Shown piece after piece: positions 50,067 to 60,109 of a DNA stretch of 64,000 bases (position 1 is the stretch's first letter; every line of letters begins with the position of its first letter). Made by a program: the position numbers and the translations under genes. The stretch is from assembly GCA_904395815.1 (NCBI GenBank), contig CAJFOC010000052.1, positions 1 to 64,000 on the forward strand, written 5' to 3'. The notes under the pieces were generated by a model, which saw only the letters and a program-made list of their open reading frames with translations, was not told where the DNA came from and made no database searches. This DNA comes from an uncultured Holdemania sp. Lineage in GTDB: Bacteria > Bacillota_I > Bacilli_A > Erysipelotrichales > Erysipelotrichaceae.

Positions 50067-50095
50067 TTGACATGGTGTCAGCAATCGGGTATAAT
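50067..50095 (+). promoter_or_regulatory. consensus promoter with overlapping palindrome TGACA-tgg-TGTCA
   Basis: TTGACA-N17-TATAAT; palindrome 50068-50080 overlaps -35. Confidence 0.75.
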
Positions 50096-50152
50096 CGCTG
50101 TATCGGATTGTGGTTATCGCTGATCCGGGTTTGTGAGGGGGAAGGAAGCGCT

Positions 50153-50773
50153 GTGGCAAAGAATTCGGAAGAGTTGGCTCAGGCCAGAAAAGAGGAGATC
50201 ATTCGTGTCTGTGCGCAACTGTACGAAACGATGAATTTCAAGGATGTGACACTCAAGGAAATTGGTGCGAAAACGTCCTTTACCCGCACGCTGATCTATT
50301 ATTACTTTCATACGAAAGAAGAGATTTTTCTTGCCTTGCTGCAACAGGAGTATGAAGCCTGGATTGCGGATCTGAACGAAATCTGCGCCAGTCATCAGAC
50401 GCTGACCGCCGAACAGTTTGCCGACGAACTGGCTCTTTCTCTGCAGCGGCGGCGCCGGCTGCTGAAGCTGCTGTCGATGAATCACTATGATATGGAGGCC
50501 AACAGCCGGATGGAGAATCTGGTGGCGTTCAAAACAGCTTACGGTAATTCCATGCGGGCAGTACGCCGCTGTCTGAAGAAGTTTTTCCCGCAGATGACAG
50601 CGAGCGATCAGCAGGAATTCATCTTTGCGTTTTTCCCGTTCATGTTTGGAATTTATCCGTATACAGTAGTTACTGAGAAACAGAAGGAAGCGCTGAAACG
50701 GTCGCATACCGACTATCTCTTTCTGTCGATTCGTGATATTACCCGGTCCATGGTGATCAAACTGCTTCGCTGA
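50153..50773 (+). CDS. TetR family transcriptional regulator
   Basis: ARKEEIIRVCAQLYETMNFKDVTLKEIGAKTSFTRTLIYYYFHTKEEIF. Confidence 0.92.
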   Translation: MAKNSEELAQARKEEIIRVCAQLYETMNFKDVTLKEIGAKTSFTRTLIYYYFHTKEEIFLALLQQEYEAWIADLNEICASHQTLTAEQFADELALSLQRRRRLLKLLSMNHYDMEANSRMENLVAFKTAYGNSMRAVRRCLKKFFPQMTASDQQEFIFAFFPFMFGIYPYTVVTEKQKEALKRSHTDYLFLSIRDITRSMVIKLLR

Positions 50774-51166
50774 CTTCAAAGAAAGAACGGGATGAACGAT
50801 AATCCGGATTTTCTGGCAGAAGCGTCTGTCCGGGCAGGATTGGCGCCCGGGCAAAGACGCGCTTGCGTCGCGGGCGGCCATGGAATTCATCCCAACCAGG
50901 ATCAGGCCGCAGAAGCACGGCGTCTGACCGCTGCCGCTTTTTAAGGTCCGCTGCTGAACTGAAAAAAGGGGAAGCATCCGGATTTTTCTTTGTATTGAAC
51001 TTCAGGTTCTGCAACAGAGATGCGTTGGAGCATTCCGAGCGATGGGAAGAAGCGGATTACGGCCTGTTTTCTGAGGGGTGTCTGTCATAAAGGATTAAGA
51101 AATTCTGCCTTGGTTTGCCGGCGTGGCTCAGCTATAATGAAAGAAACAGGGCGGGGAGGAAACGAT

Positions 51167-52069
51167 ATGATCATTGCGGAAAACCTGGGTAAGAAGTTTC
51201 GTGGCAAGCCGGTCATCCGGCAGATGAACTGTCAGATCAAAGAAGGCAGTATCTATGGCCTGGTCGGCGCCAACGGAGCCGGTAAATCCACGTTTCTGCG
51301 TCTGCTGGCGGGGGTATATCAGCCAAGCGAGGGCAAGGCGGAAATCAGGGGAGAGCCGGTTTTTGACAATCCCCGGGTAAAACGGGAAATCGTTTTCATT
51401 CCCGATGAACTGTATTTTTTTCCCAATTACAATTTCAGCATGATGGCGGATTATTATGCCGGACTTTATGAACACTTTGATTATGACCGGTTCCGTTCGC
51501 TCTGTTCGCATTTCAGGCTGGATACGCAGGCCCGGATTCACAATTTCTCCAAGGGAATGAAACGCCAGGGCGCACTGATTCTGGCCCTGGCGACGCGGGC
51601 CCGTTACTTTTTCTTTGATGAAACGTTTGACGGACTGGATCCGGTCATGCGTTCCTTTGTCAAAAGCGTACTGGAGGAGGATGTGGCCCAGCGCGGTTCC
51701 ACTGTGCTGCTGACTTCGCACAATCTGCGCGAGCTGGAAGATCTGTGCGATCATATGGGTTTGCTTTATGAGGGCCGGATTCTGTTTGAAAGCGACATTG
51801 AGTCGATGAAAACGGAGATGTTCAAGGTTCAGATTGCGCTGAAGGATCGTGATTTCGGTCGGGAAACTTTCCGTCAGCTGAAGGTGCTGTACTATAAAAA
51901 AAGCGGATCTGTAGCGACGATGATCATCAAGGGGGATCGTGAGCTGGTTTACGATGTCTTACAAAGCAAGGATCCGATCATTCTGGATCTCTTGCCGCTT
52001 TCGCTGGAGGAAGTCTTTATTTATGAAATGGAGGGCTGCGGTTATGAATTTGATGCGCTCCGTCTTTGA
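51167..52069 (+). CDS. ABC transporter ATP-binding protein
   Basis: GLVGANGAGKSTFLRLLAG; NFSKGMKRQGALILALA; FDETFDGLDP. Confidence 0.93.
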   Translation: MIIAENLGKKFRGKPVIRQMNCQIKEGSIYGLVGANGAGKSTFLRLLAGVYQPSEGKAEIRGEPVFDNPRVKREIVFIPDELYFFPNYNFSMMADYYAGLYEHFDYDRFRSLCSHFRLDTQARIHNFSKGMKRQGALILALATRARYFFFDETFDGLDPVMRSFVKSVLEEDVAQRGSTVLLTSHNLRELEDLCDHMGLLYEGRILFESDIESMKTEMFKVQIALKDRDFGRETFRQLKVLYYKKSGSVATMIIKGDRELVYDVLQSKDPIILDLLPLSLEEVFIYEMEGCGYEFDALRL

Positions 52070-54035
52070 TTTCCGGCTGTTTCGTCAGAATTTCAGGAGC
52101 TGTCAGGGAGCGCTTCTGATCACGACGCTGATCTACCAGGCCGGGATGCTGGTGCAGTGTTTTTCACTGAGCCAGCGTCAGTCATACGATCTGATCGTGG
52201 ATTTTTCTCAGCTGTCAGGGGTGGTCAGCGTTCTGGCCTGCTTTCTGTTTCCGATCGCGGTGTCCATGCTGCTGTTTGATTTTCTGTTCAGCCGTAAGAA
52301 ATCGGATCTGCTGTTTTCCTCGCCGGTTCCTCGCCGCACGCTCTATCTGACCAATCTGATCGGCGGCGCCGGTTTTCTGATGCTGAATGTGATGCTGGCG
52401 ACAGTGTTGGTTCATGTTACGCTGCTGCAAAATCCGCAGCTGGTGACGGATGACGGCCTGGCGGCCCGGTTTCTGATTCTGTGGGGGCTGGCGCAGCTGA
52501 TGGTCTATGCTTTCAGCTGTCTGGCGGTCAGTCTGACCGGCAATCGGTTTGTGCAGCTGACACTGGTGCTGGTTCTGATTCTTCTGCCGGGCTGGCTGCA
52601 GTATACGGCGCAGTCTCTGTTTTACAGCGGTGCTGATCTGGATTACAGCAAGAGGGCGACAGAAACGCTGACCGAGCCGTTGTATACGAGAATTCCGCAA
52701 TCTTCATCCACCCTGGAAACAATTCCCTACATCGCCTTCAGTGAGCTGACCGGCATGCCTTTGAGGATGGATACGTATTATTCCGCCGACAGTTACGCCT
52801 ATACCCATTGTCCGGTGATGATCGTGGAAACACTGGCTGCTTCGCTGCTGGGGCTGGTCGCGTTTCAGCGCCGCCGGGTGGAGGTAGCGGAAACCTCGTT
52901 TATCAGCGAAGGCGCGCATGAAGGATTGCGGATTGCGCTGTTTACGCCGATTTTCTATACGCTGGGCATGCACGACTGGTTCTCCGCCTTGCTTTACGGC
53001 GGGATTCTTCTGATTCTTTATCATCTGTATGATTATCTGGCGCATCGGGAAGTCGTCATCCTGCGGCGCACGGTGCTGAGCTTTCTGGCTGTAGTGCTGG
53101 CTGCCTGCATGATTCGTTTTCCGATCCGCATGCTGATCCGCCGGGAAGCGGGAAGGCAGATCGAACTGGCGGAGGTTGAAGCGGTCAGCGTTGTTCCGAT
53201 GACCTCTTCCATGGCGCTGCAGCAATCGCCGCTGCTGCAGCTGAAGCTGACCGATCCGCAGCTGATCTCGCTGATTTTTCAAAGCGGTGCTCAGACGCCG
53301 GATTATACTCAGGACGGGGCTTCGTATTATGTCCGTTTTTATGAGGACAGCGGCAGTTCGGATTTCATGATCTATTTTAATGCCGATCAGCGCCGTCAGC
53401 TGGAAAACGTTCTGGCGCAGAACATGCAGTATCAGAGTCTGTATCGCGATATCGGCGCGGACCGGGTAAAACAGATTCAGCTTAACGGTTCGCCGGTGAC
53501 GCTGAGCCAGGATCAGATTCATCAGCTTACCGGCAGGATTCAGCAGGAAGTGCAGCAGCAGGAATTCACCGAACTGCTGCAGCAGAAGCCGCAGATTGCC
53601 TGCCGCGATCTGACCGGCAGCAGCCTCTGTTATTTTACGCTGTCGCTGATTTCCTTTGAAGCAGGGGAGAGGGTAGAACAAAGCGTGGATCTGTTCCGTT
53701 ATCAGTCGGTTTTCCAGATGTATGGATCGTTTGTCAACACCCAGTTCATTCAGGATTATGGCGATCGGGCGGCAATGCTGGAATATTACAGCATGTATGA
53801 TACGGAAGTGGAAGATCTGCGTGAGGCCAGCGGTCTGAGCGACACGCAGTTCAATCAGCTGCTGACCGAATACCTGCAGCTTCATCTGCCGACGCAGCTG
53901 ACACAGGCGCCGGTTTCCTCGGATGAGTATCTTTATCTGTCCTATTATGATTCTCAGCGCCGTCAGCAGGGAGTGATTTTTGTTGCCCGGGATGAAAACT
54001 GGCGGCAATGGTTGCAGCAGATTGGCATTGAATAA
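52044..54035 (+). CDS. ABC transporter permease (large multi-TM membrane protein)
   Basis: Overlaps ATPase gene; multiple TM segments; extracytoplasmic loop. Confidence 0.8.
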   Translation: MNLMRSVFDFRLFRQNFRSCQGALLITTLIYQAGMLVQCFSLSQRQSYDLIVDFSQLSGVVSVLACFLFPIAVSMLLFDFLFSRKKSDLLFSSPVPRRTLYLTNLIGGAGFLMLNVMLATVLVHVTLLQNPQLVTDDGLAARFLILWGLAQLMVYAFSCLAVSLTGNRFVQLTLVLVLILLPGWLQYTAQSLFYSGADLDYSKRATETLTEPLYTRIPQSSSTLETIPYIAFSELTGMPLRMDTYYSADSYAYTHCPVMIVETLAASLLGLVAFQRRRVEVAETSFISEGAHEGLRIALFTPIFYTLGMHDWFSALLYGGILLILYHLYDYLAHREVVILRRTVLSFLAVVLAACMIRFPIRMLIRREAGRQIELAEVEAVSVVPMTSSMALQQSPLLQLKLTDPQLISLIFQSGAQTPDYTQDGASYYVRFYEDSGSSDFMIYFNADQRRQLENVLAQNMQYQSLYRDIGADRVKQIQLNGSPVTLSQDQIHQLTGRIQQEVQQQEFTELLQQKPQIACRDLTGSSLCYFTLSLISFEAGERVEQSVDLFRYQSVFQMYGSFVNTQFIQDYGDRAAMLEYYSMYDTEVEDLREASGLSDTQFNQLLTEYLQLHLPTQLTQAPVSSDEYLYLSYYDSQRRQQGVIFVARDENWRQWLQQIGIE

Positions 54036-54106
54036 AAATTCACGCAGAATTCACTTGCTTTGTTTAAGATAATAACGAAAATAACAACTGGAAAGGTGGT
54101 GCAGTC

Positions 54107-54781
54107 ATGGTAAAAATACTGGTAGTGGATGACGAAGCCAAAATCCGTCAGATGATTCGCAAATACGGAGAGTACGAGGGGTTTGATGTGACTGAGGCCA
54201 GCGACGGGCTGGAGGCGGTAGACAAGGCCAACCAGCAGAATTTTGATCTGATCATCATGGATATCATGATGCCGAATCTGGATGGGTTTTCCGCCTGCCG
54301 GGAAATTCGAAAAACGCATGAATCGATCCCGATTATTCTGCTTTCCGCGCTGGGAGAAGAATACGATAAAATCCATGGTTTTGATCTGGGGGTGGATGAT
54401 TACGTCGTCAAGCCGTTTTCGCCGAAGGAGCTGATGATGCGAATTCATGCGATTTTGAAGCGGACAAGTCAGAGTGAGAAAAAAGAGGTGATCAAGATTC
54501 AGGATCTGACGATCGATTTTACCGGTCGGATTGTCAAGATCAAGGATGAAAAGCTGAATCTTTCGCCAAAAGAATATGATCTTCTGTTTTATCTTGTTAA
54601 AAACAGGGGAATCGCTCTGACAAGAGAAAAACTGCTGCAGAATGTCTGGGGCTATGATTTCTTCGGCGATGAGCGAACGCTGGATACCCACATCAAGCTG
54701 TTGAGAAAAAATCTCAGAGAATACAGCCGCTATATTACGACGCTCAGAGGGGTAGGCTATCGATTTGAAAACGGAAACTAG
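54107..54781 (+). CDS. OmpR-family response regulator
   Basis: KILVVDDEAKIRQMI; DLIIMDIMMPNLDG; winged helix LTREKLLQNVWGYDFFGDERTLDTHIKLLRKNL. Confidence 0.95.
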   Translation: MVKILVVDDEAKIRQMIRKYGEYEGFDVTEASDGLEAVDKANQQNFDLIIMDIMMPNLDGFSACREIRKTHESIPIILLSALGEEYDKIHGFDLGVDDYVVKPFSPKELMMRIHAILKRTSQSEKKEVIKIQDLTIDFTGRIVKIKDEKLNLSPKEYDLLFYLVKNRGIALTREKLLQNVWGYDFFGDERTLDTHIKLLRKNLREYSRYITTLRGVGYRFENGN

Positions 54782-56207
54782 CCTGCAATGGAAGCTGGTC
54801 CGCTATCTTCTGACGTTTGTGCTGGCGCTGCTGGCGCTGTTGTGGATTTTTCAGGTTGTATTTCTGGACAGTTTTTATCAGCGCTATAAGATTGAAGGAA
54901 TTGAAAAAATCGCCAACACGGTGGCGATGAGCCTGGACAGTGAAAATATCAGCGATATAATCCTTCAGCAGGCAAGACAGAACGACGCCTGCATTCGGGT
55001 GCTGAACGGTTTTACCGAGATCAAAACGATCAATTACATGGGATGTCAGATCAACCAGCTGAGTACGGATGAACTTCTGAACTATTATCAGAAGGCGGAA
55101 AACAACAACGGTTCTTATCTGGAAATTGTCAATGAGGCGGCGATCAGCACGTTTCCCTACAACGTCAATCTGATCCGCCGGGACGGTTCCAAGGATCTGA
55201 TCTATACCCGGGTCGTGGATACGGGGGCCGGAAACAAGGCGACGATCCTGGTCAATACGCACATTACGCCGGTCAATGCGACTACGGAAACACTGAAAAC
55301 CCAGCTCGTCTACATTTCAATGATTGTGATTGCGGCTTCTGTCGGACTGGCGCTGTTGATGTCGCGCAAAATTGTCAAGCCGATCGTTAAAATTAATGAG
55401 AGTGCGCGCAGAATGGCGGAAGGGGACTACGATATTGTCTTTACCGGCAGCGGTTATCAGGAGATCACCCAGCTCAACGACACGATGAACCACACGACCA
55501 AAAAGCTGAAGGAAGTGGATCAGATGCGGCGGGATCTGATCGCCAACGTATCTCATGATCTCAGAACTCCGCTGACGATGATCAGCGGTTATGGCGAGAT
55601 GATGCGGGATCTGCCGGGCGAAAATACGCCGGAAAATGTTCAGGTTATCATTGACGAGGCTCACCGGCTGTCGGCGCTGGTCAATGATCTGCTGGATCTG
55701 TCCCGGCTGCAGGAAAACAAGATTGAGCTGAAGCTGGAAGTCTTTGATCTGACGGCGCTGATCACGACAGTGCTGCATCGCTATACCAAATTTACTGAAC
55801 AGGATGGTTTTGAGATTCGGTTTGTTCAGGATCAGAATGTCTATGTCCGGGCGGATTCACAACGCCTGGCGCAGGTGCTGTACAATTTCATCAACAACGC
55901 GATCAACTATTCGACCGATGACCGGCGGATTGAGATTCGCCAGATCGTCCGGAAGGGACAGGTCCGCATTGAGGTGGAAGACCATGGCGAGGGAATCAGC
56001 GAGGACAAGCTGGATTACATCTGGGAACGGTATTACAAAGTGGATAAGCAGCACAGGCGTTCCAGCGCCGGCAGCGGTATCGGGCTGTCGATCGTCAAGG
56101 AAATTCTGCAGCTGCATCAGGCGAAGTTTGGCGTTCATTCCCAACTGTCACAGGGCTCGGTTTTCTGGTTTGAGCTTCCGACAGTATCGAAGCCGGATAA
56201 TCTGTAA
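54765..56207 (+). CDS. HAMP-domain sensor histidine kinase
   Basis: TM-sensor-TM-HAMP; LIANVSHDLRTPLTMISGYGEMM; NFINNAINYS; GSGIGLSIVKEI. Confidence 0.95.
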   Translation: MKTETSLQWKLVRYLLTFVLALLALLWIFQVVFLDSFYQRYKIEGIEKIANTVAMSLDSENISDIILQQARQNDACIRVLNGFTEIKTINYMGCQINQLSTDELLNYYQKAENNNGSYLEIVNEAAISTFPYNVNLIRRDGSKDLIYTRVVDTGAGNKATILVNTHITPVNATTETLKTQLVYISMIVIAASVGLALLMSRKIVKPIVKINESARRMAEGDYDIVFTGSGYQEITQLNDTMNHTTKKLKEVDQMRRDLIANVSHDLRTPLTMISGYGEMMRDLPGENTPENVQVIIDEAHRLSALVNDLLDLSRLQENKIELKLEVFDLTALITTVLHRYTKFTEQDGFEIRFVQDQNVYVRADSQRLAQVLYNFINNAINYSTDDRRIEIRQIVRKGQVRIEVEDHGEGISEDKLDYIWERYYKVDKQHRRSSAGSGIGLSIVKEILQLHQAKFGVHSQLSQGSVFWFELPTVSKPDNL

Positions 56208-56213
56208 CGGATT

Positions 56214-56912
56214 ATCCGCTTTTTTATGAACATACCGGTGCTGAGCCGGCTGGCGCAGCAGCAGTGAACGCAGTTTGCATCCGTCGAAGGGGATCAGCGG
56301 ATACAGATAGCTGCCGTTGAGAGTATTGGTTTTCAGCTGCAGAACGAAGATGGCCAGCGTACCGCCGATCAGCCCCGCCATTTTAAACAGCGCGGTCAGA
56401 ATCAGAAGGCCCATAGCGAATCAGCGCGGTATTGAAAACCAGCGTTTCGACGAAGGCATCGCGGGAACCCCGCAGTACCCGATCGTCTTCCGGCTCCTGC
56501 ATGGACCGGACCGGATAGCTGCGGGCATCGATCAAACAGGCTTCCTGATCCTCCTCCGCCAGAAACAGAAGCATGCCGCTCAGCACCGCTTCCATCGCCT
56601 GCTGCACGTCACTGACAACACTGACTTCCAGATAGGGAACCTGGCAGGCCAGGGAGCGGGAAGGAGGGTCTGTGATCGATAAGTTCATCAGATGTCCATG
56701 ATTTTTTCCATGACTTCATCTTTGGCAAAGCTGACGATAAAGATCAGTTCGCCCTGTCCCTGCGGCATGGCAAATACCGTGCCGACACCGTCGAAGCTTG
56801 TGTCTGTTGGCAGCCGCTGATGCCGGGCGGCAGAGAACTGACGGGTAAAATCGGAATGACAAGTCAAGCGTATCACCTCGTTTTCAGTATGACGTTTTTT
56901 GTTTTTCATGAC
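56214..56912 (-). pseudogene. spoVAF: spoVAF remnant: three-frame, internally deleted
   Basis: N-part ..GELIFIVSFAKDEVMEKIMDI; middle PYLEV..AVLSGMLLFL..ARSYPVRSMQEPEDDRVLRGSRDAFVETLVFNTALIR; C-part MGLLILTALFKMAGLIGG..GSYLYPLIPFDGCKLRSLLLRQP in another frame. Confidence 0.72.
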
Positions 56913-56971
56913 TCTGGAAGCGATGGACATTTGAACTTTTGCGTGTTACATTACTTCATAGTGAGGAGGAC

Positions 56972-58135
56972 ATGATGAAAGAACAATGCAGAAAATGGGT
57001 ACAGTCCCATCTGGATCAGGGGATGGCGCTGGTTTGCTCCATGTATGAACATCCCGAACTGGGGGATCAGGAATTTGAATCGATGGCGCTGCTTTGTGAA
57101 GCGCTGGAAAAGGAAGGCTTTGCGGTGGAGAGAAATTATCTTCTGCCTACCGGCTTTATCGGACGGTACGATTCCGGCAAGCCGGGACCCAAGATCGCCT
57201 TTCTGTGCGAGTATGACGCGCTGCCAGAAGTCGGACATGGCTGCGGTCATAATCTGATCGCGGCCATCGGAGTTCTGGCTGGCGGAGCTTACAAGTCGGT
57301 GATCGATGAGCTGGGCGGCGAGGTCCGGGTGATCGGAACCCCGGCGGAGGAGAATTTCGGCGGCAAGGTGCGCATGGCGGAAAAGGGCTGTTTCGATGAT
57401 CTTGACGCGGCGATGATGATCCATCCGGGATCAGAAAATCGGCTGGGTGGAAGAACCAATGCGCTGATGCCGCTGAAATTTGAATTTTTCGGCAGAAATG
57501 CCCATGCCTGCCATCCGCAGCAGGGCCGTAGCGCGCTGGATGCCGCAGTCAGCACGTTTGTTTCGATCAACATGCTGCGGCAGTTCATGGAACCGGGCTG
57601 CTTTATTCATGGCATCATCAAAGACGGTGGAGAGGCGGCGAACGTTATCCCGGCCTATGCCTCGCTGGAATACTATTTCCGGGCGCCGACGATGGCCTAT
57701 GCCAAGGAGCTGTCCAGACGGGCAACCGCGTGTGCGGAAGGGGCTTGCCAGATGAGCGAGACGACGCTGAAAACCTCGGTATATGAATGCCCGTATGAGG
57801 ACAATCAGATCAATTATACGCTGTGTGAACTGCTGAACAGGCAATACGAAGCGCTGGGAATGACGGAAATTCAGCCGGTAGACGAGGTGCCGGGCGGATC
57901 CAGCGATATCGGGGCGGTCAGTTACCGGTGTCCGGCTTTGCATGGTTACATCCGGATCTGCGGCAGCGAGGTGCGGGGACATTCCAGAGAAATGGCGGCG
58001 GCGACGATCAGTCCGCAAGGCCGGCTGGGATTGCAGAATGGCGCCAGCGCACTGGCGATGTGCGCGGTGGAATTGGCGCAGGATCCACAGCTGTTGGCCC
58101 GTGTCCGCGCGGAATTTGAAGGCAAGACGGCATAA
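56972..58135 (+). CDS. M20 family amidohydrolase/peptidase (AbgB-like)
   Basis: CEYDALPEVGHGCGHNLIAA; EENFGGKVRM; GGSSDIGAVS. Confidence 0.92.
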   Translation: MMKEQCRKWVQSHLDQGMALVCSMYEHPELGDQEFESMALLCEALEKEGFAVERNYLLPTGFIGRYDSGKPGPKIAFLCEYDALPEVGHGCGHNLIAAIGVLAGGAYKSVIDELGGEVRVIGTPAEENFGGKVRMAEKGCFDDLDAAMMIHPGSENRLGGRTNALMPLKFEFFGRNAHACHPQQGRSALDAAVSTFVSINMLRQFMEPGCFIHGIIKDGGEAANVIPAYASLEYYFRAPTMAYAKELSRRATACAEGACQMSETTLKTSVYECPYEDNQINYTLCELLNRQYEALGMTEIQPVDEVPGGSSDIGAVSYRCPALHGYIRICGSEVRGHSREMAAATISPQGRLGLQNGASALAMCAVELAQDPQLLARVRAEFEGKTA

Positions 58136-58407
58136 TGCCGGTGTTGTATTTCACAATCCAAAAAGAGGTCTGATCCAGGCCCTTTTTTTGATGATCTGAA
58201 TCAGAGCCAGAACATCAGGATTCTCTTTGCTGTCTGCCTCAGTCAGCGGGGATCGGCAGATTGAAAACGGATCTGTGATCCGTATGAAAGAAGCTTCATG
58301 AGATTGTGGACAGCGGGAAAAAGAGATTCTGTGATCCCGTCGTTTTCAGTCCGTTCCGGGTGGTTATGTCTGGTTTTTACTGCGTCCGGAGCAGAAAAAA
58401 GGCTCGG

Positions 58408-59151
58408 TCAGAGAGCCTGAAACAATGTCAGCGAAGCAGCGGAAGGAAACAGCAGGGCAAAGATCAGCCCAGCGGCCAGAAAAGGTCCAAACGGAATTTC
58501 CGTACGCCGGTTGGCGCCGAAAAACAACAGCAGAATCAGCGCCGCCAGCGATCCCAGGCCAAGACTGATGAGAAAAGCGGTGACAATGCGCCGGACTCCC
58601 AACAGCATGCCGGCGGCAAACATCAGCTTGACATCGCCGCCGCCCATGGCCTGCAGGCGGTAAAGAAACCAGAACGGAACGCTGACGATCAGCGCGCCGG
58701 CAAACTGGTCAGGCCAGCCGGAAGGCGCGGCCATCATCCTGATCAGCGCCAGCAGCAGGATCAGCGCCGGCAGCCGGTCGGGGATTTCCATCGTATCCAG
58801 ATCGATCAGCGCCACAAGAATCAGCAGGCAGATCAGCAATACGCCGCCAACCTTATCCGCTAACGACGGCTGCGTCAGTCCGCACAGAACAAAAAGAATC
58901 CCGGCCAGCAGTTCTGTCACCATGCTGCGTCGGGAACACGGCGCGGCACAGACCGGGCATTTTCCACGCCAGATCAGCCAGTTCAGCGGCGGGATCAGCG
59001 CTGATACAGGCAAAGAACTGTGGCAGTGGCCGCAACAACGCCAGGTGCGGACAATCGGGAAAGCATCAGGAATACTGATGGCGGCGGCGTGCAGAAAGGA
59101 ACCGGCGGTCAGACCGAGAATAAAAAAGCAGAAAAGACAAATTTCCTGCAT
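58408..59151 (-). CDS. type 4 prepilin peptidase (A24)
   Basis: GSFLHAAAI; CCGHCHSSL..CPVCAAPC; ALIDLDTMEIPDRL; GGGDVKLM. Confidence 0.9.
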   Translation of the reverse strand: MQEICLFCFFILGLTAGSFLHAAAISIPDAFPIVRTWRCCGHCHSSLPVSALIPPLNWLIWRGKCPVCAAPCSRRSMVTELLAGILFVLCGLTQPSLADKVGGVLLICLLILVALIDLDTMEIPDRLPALILLLALIRMMAAPSGWPDQFAGALIVSVPFWFLYRLQAMGGGDVKLMFAAGMLLGVRRIVTAFLISLGLGSLAALILLLFFGANRRTEIPFGPFLAAGLIFALLFPSAASLTLFQAL

Positions 59152-59208
59152 GAAGAACCTCCTTTGTTTCTTCATTGTATCATAAGCATCGCTGTGCTGA
59201 AAGCGATG

Positions 59209-59237
59209 TTGACAGCGTTCATGTCTCTTTTTATAAT
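59209..59237 (+). promoter_or_regulatory. perfect consensus sigma-A promoter
   Basis: TTGACA-N17-TATAAT, about 165 nt upstream of ABC ATPase start. Confidence 0.8.
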
Positions 59238-59401
59238 GAAACCGGAATGCAAAAGAAACAGGGTGCTTCTTCGCTTTTCAGATGGAGAAGCGATAGTTCT
59301 GTTCTGCGTTCATGCGTGGCGAAAAAATTCGGGGAACTGGCAGCCTTTGCCGTATCTTGCGGTGCGGCTGCTGACCTGTCACAGCGAAAGGAAACTGAAA
59401 T

Positions 59402-60109
59402 ATGCTGGAAATTAGTGGACTGGTAAAACGATATGGCGACATCACGGCTGTGGATCATCTGAGCCTGCGGTGTCATCATGAAATCTACGGTTTGATCGGG
59501 GCCAACGGCGCCGGGAAATCCACGACGCTCAAAGCCGTGGCCGGTATTCTTGATTTTGATGAAGGGGATATCCGGATTGACGGATTGTCGATTCGCACTC
59601 AGCCGCTTCGCTGCAAGCAGCAGATGGCTTACATTCCTGATAATCCGGATCTGTATGAGATGATGCGCGGTCAGGAATACCTGAATTTTGTGGCGGATGT
59701 ATATCAGATGGATACTGCGCAGCGGCGCCGGCAGATTCAGCGTCTAGCGGCGTTGTTTGAGATGGAGGGAGCGCTGGGACAGCGGATTGGCGGTTATTCG
59801 CACGGTATGAAACAAAAGCTGGCGCTGATCAGCGCGCTGATGCATGATCCGCAGCTGCTGATTCTGGACGAACCGTTTGTCGGCCTGGATCCCAAGGCAT
59901 CCTTTACGCTGAAACAGCTGATGCGTGAGCTGTGTGAGCGCGGACATACGATCTTTTTCTCAACCCATGTTCTGGAGGTGGCGCAGAAGCTGTGTGATCG
60001 CATTGCGATTTTGATGAAAGGACGCATTGTGGCGCAGGGAACGATGGAGGAAGTTATCGGCCAGCAGTCGCTGGAACAGGTATTTCTGGAGCTGGCTGAT
60101 CATGAGTAA
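59402..60109 (+). CDS. ABC transporter ATP-binding protein
   Basis: GLIGANGAGKSTTLKAVAGIL; GYSHGMKQKLALISAL; LILDEPFVGLDP. Confidence 0.94.
   Translation: MLEISGLVKRYGDITAVDHLSLRCHHEIYGLIGANGAGKSTTLKAVAGILDFDEGDIRIDGLSIRTQPLRCKQQMAYIPDNPDLYEMMRGQEYLNFVADVYQMDTAQRRRQIQRLAALFEMEGALGQRIGGYSHGMKQKLALISALMHDPQLLILDEPFVGLDPKASFTLKQLMRELCERGHTIFFSTHVLEVAQKLCDRIAILMKGRIVAQGTMEEVIGQQSLEQVFLELADHE

Noticed and set aside
50863-51090. 75 aa ORF between TetR and ABC ATPase
   Set aside because: No RBS, low-complexity composition, no family resemblance; likely noncoding.
54107-56207. Two-component system as novel
   Set aside because: Standard OmpR/HAMP histidine kinase pair with all canonical motifs.
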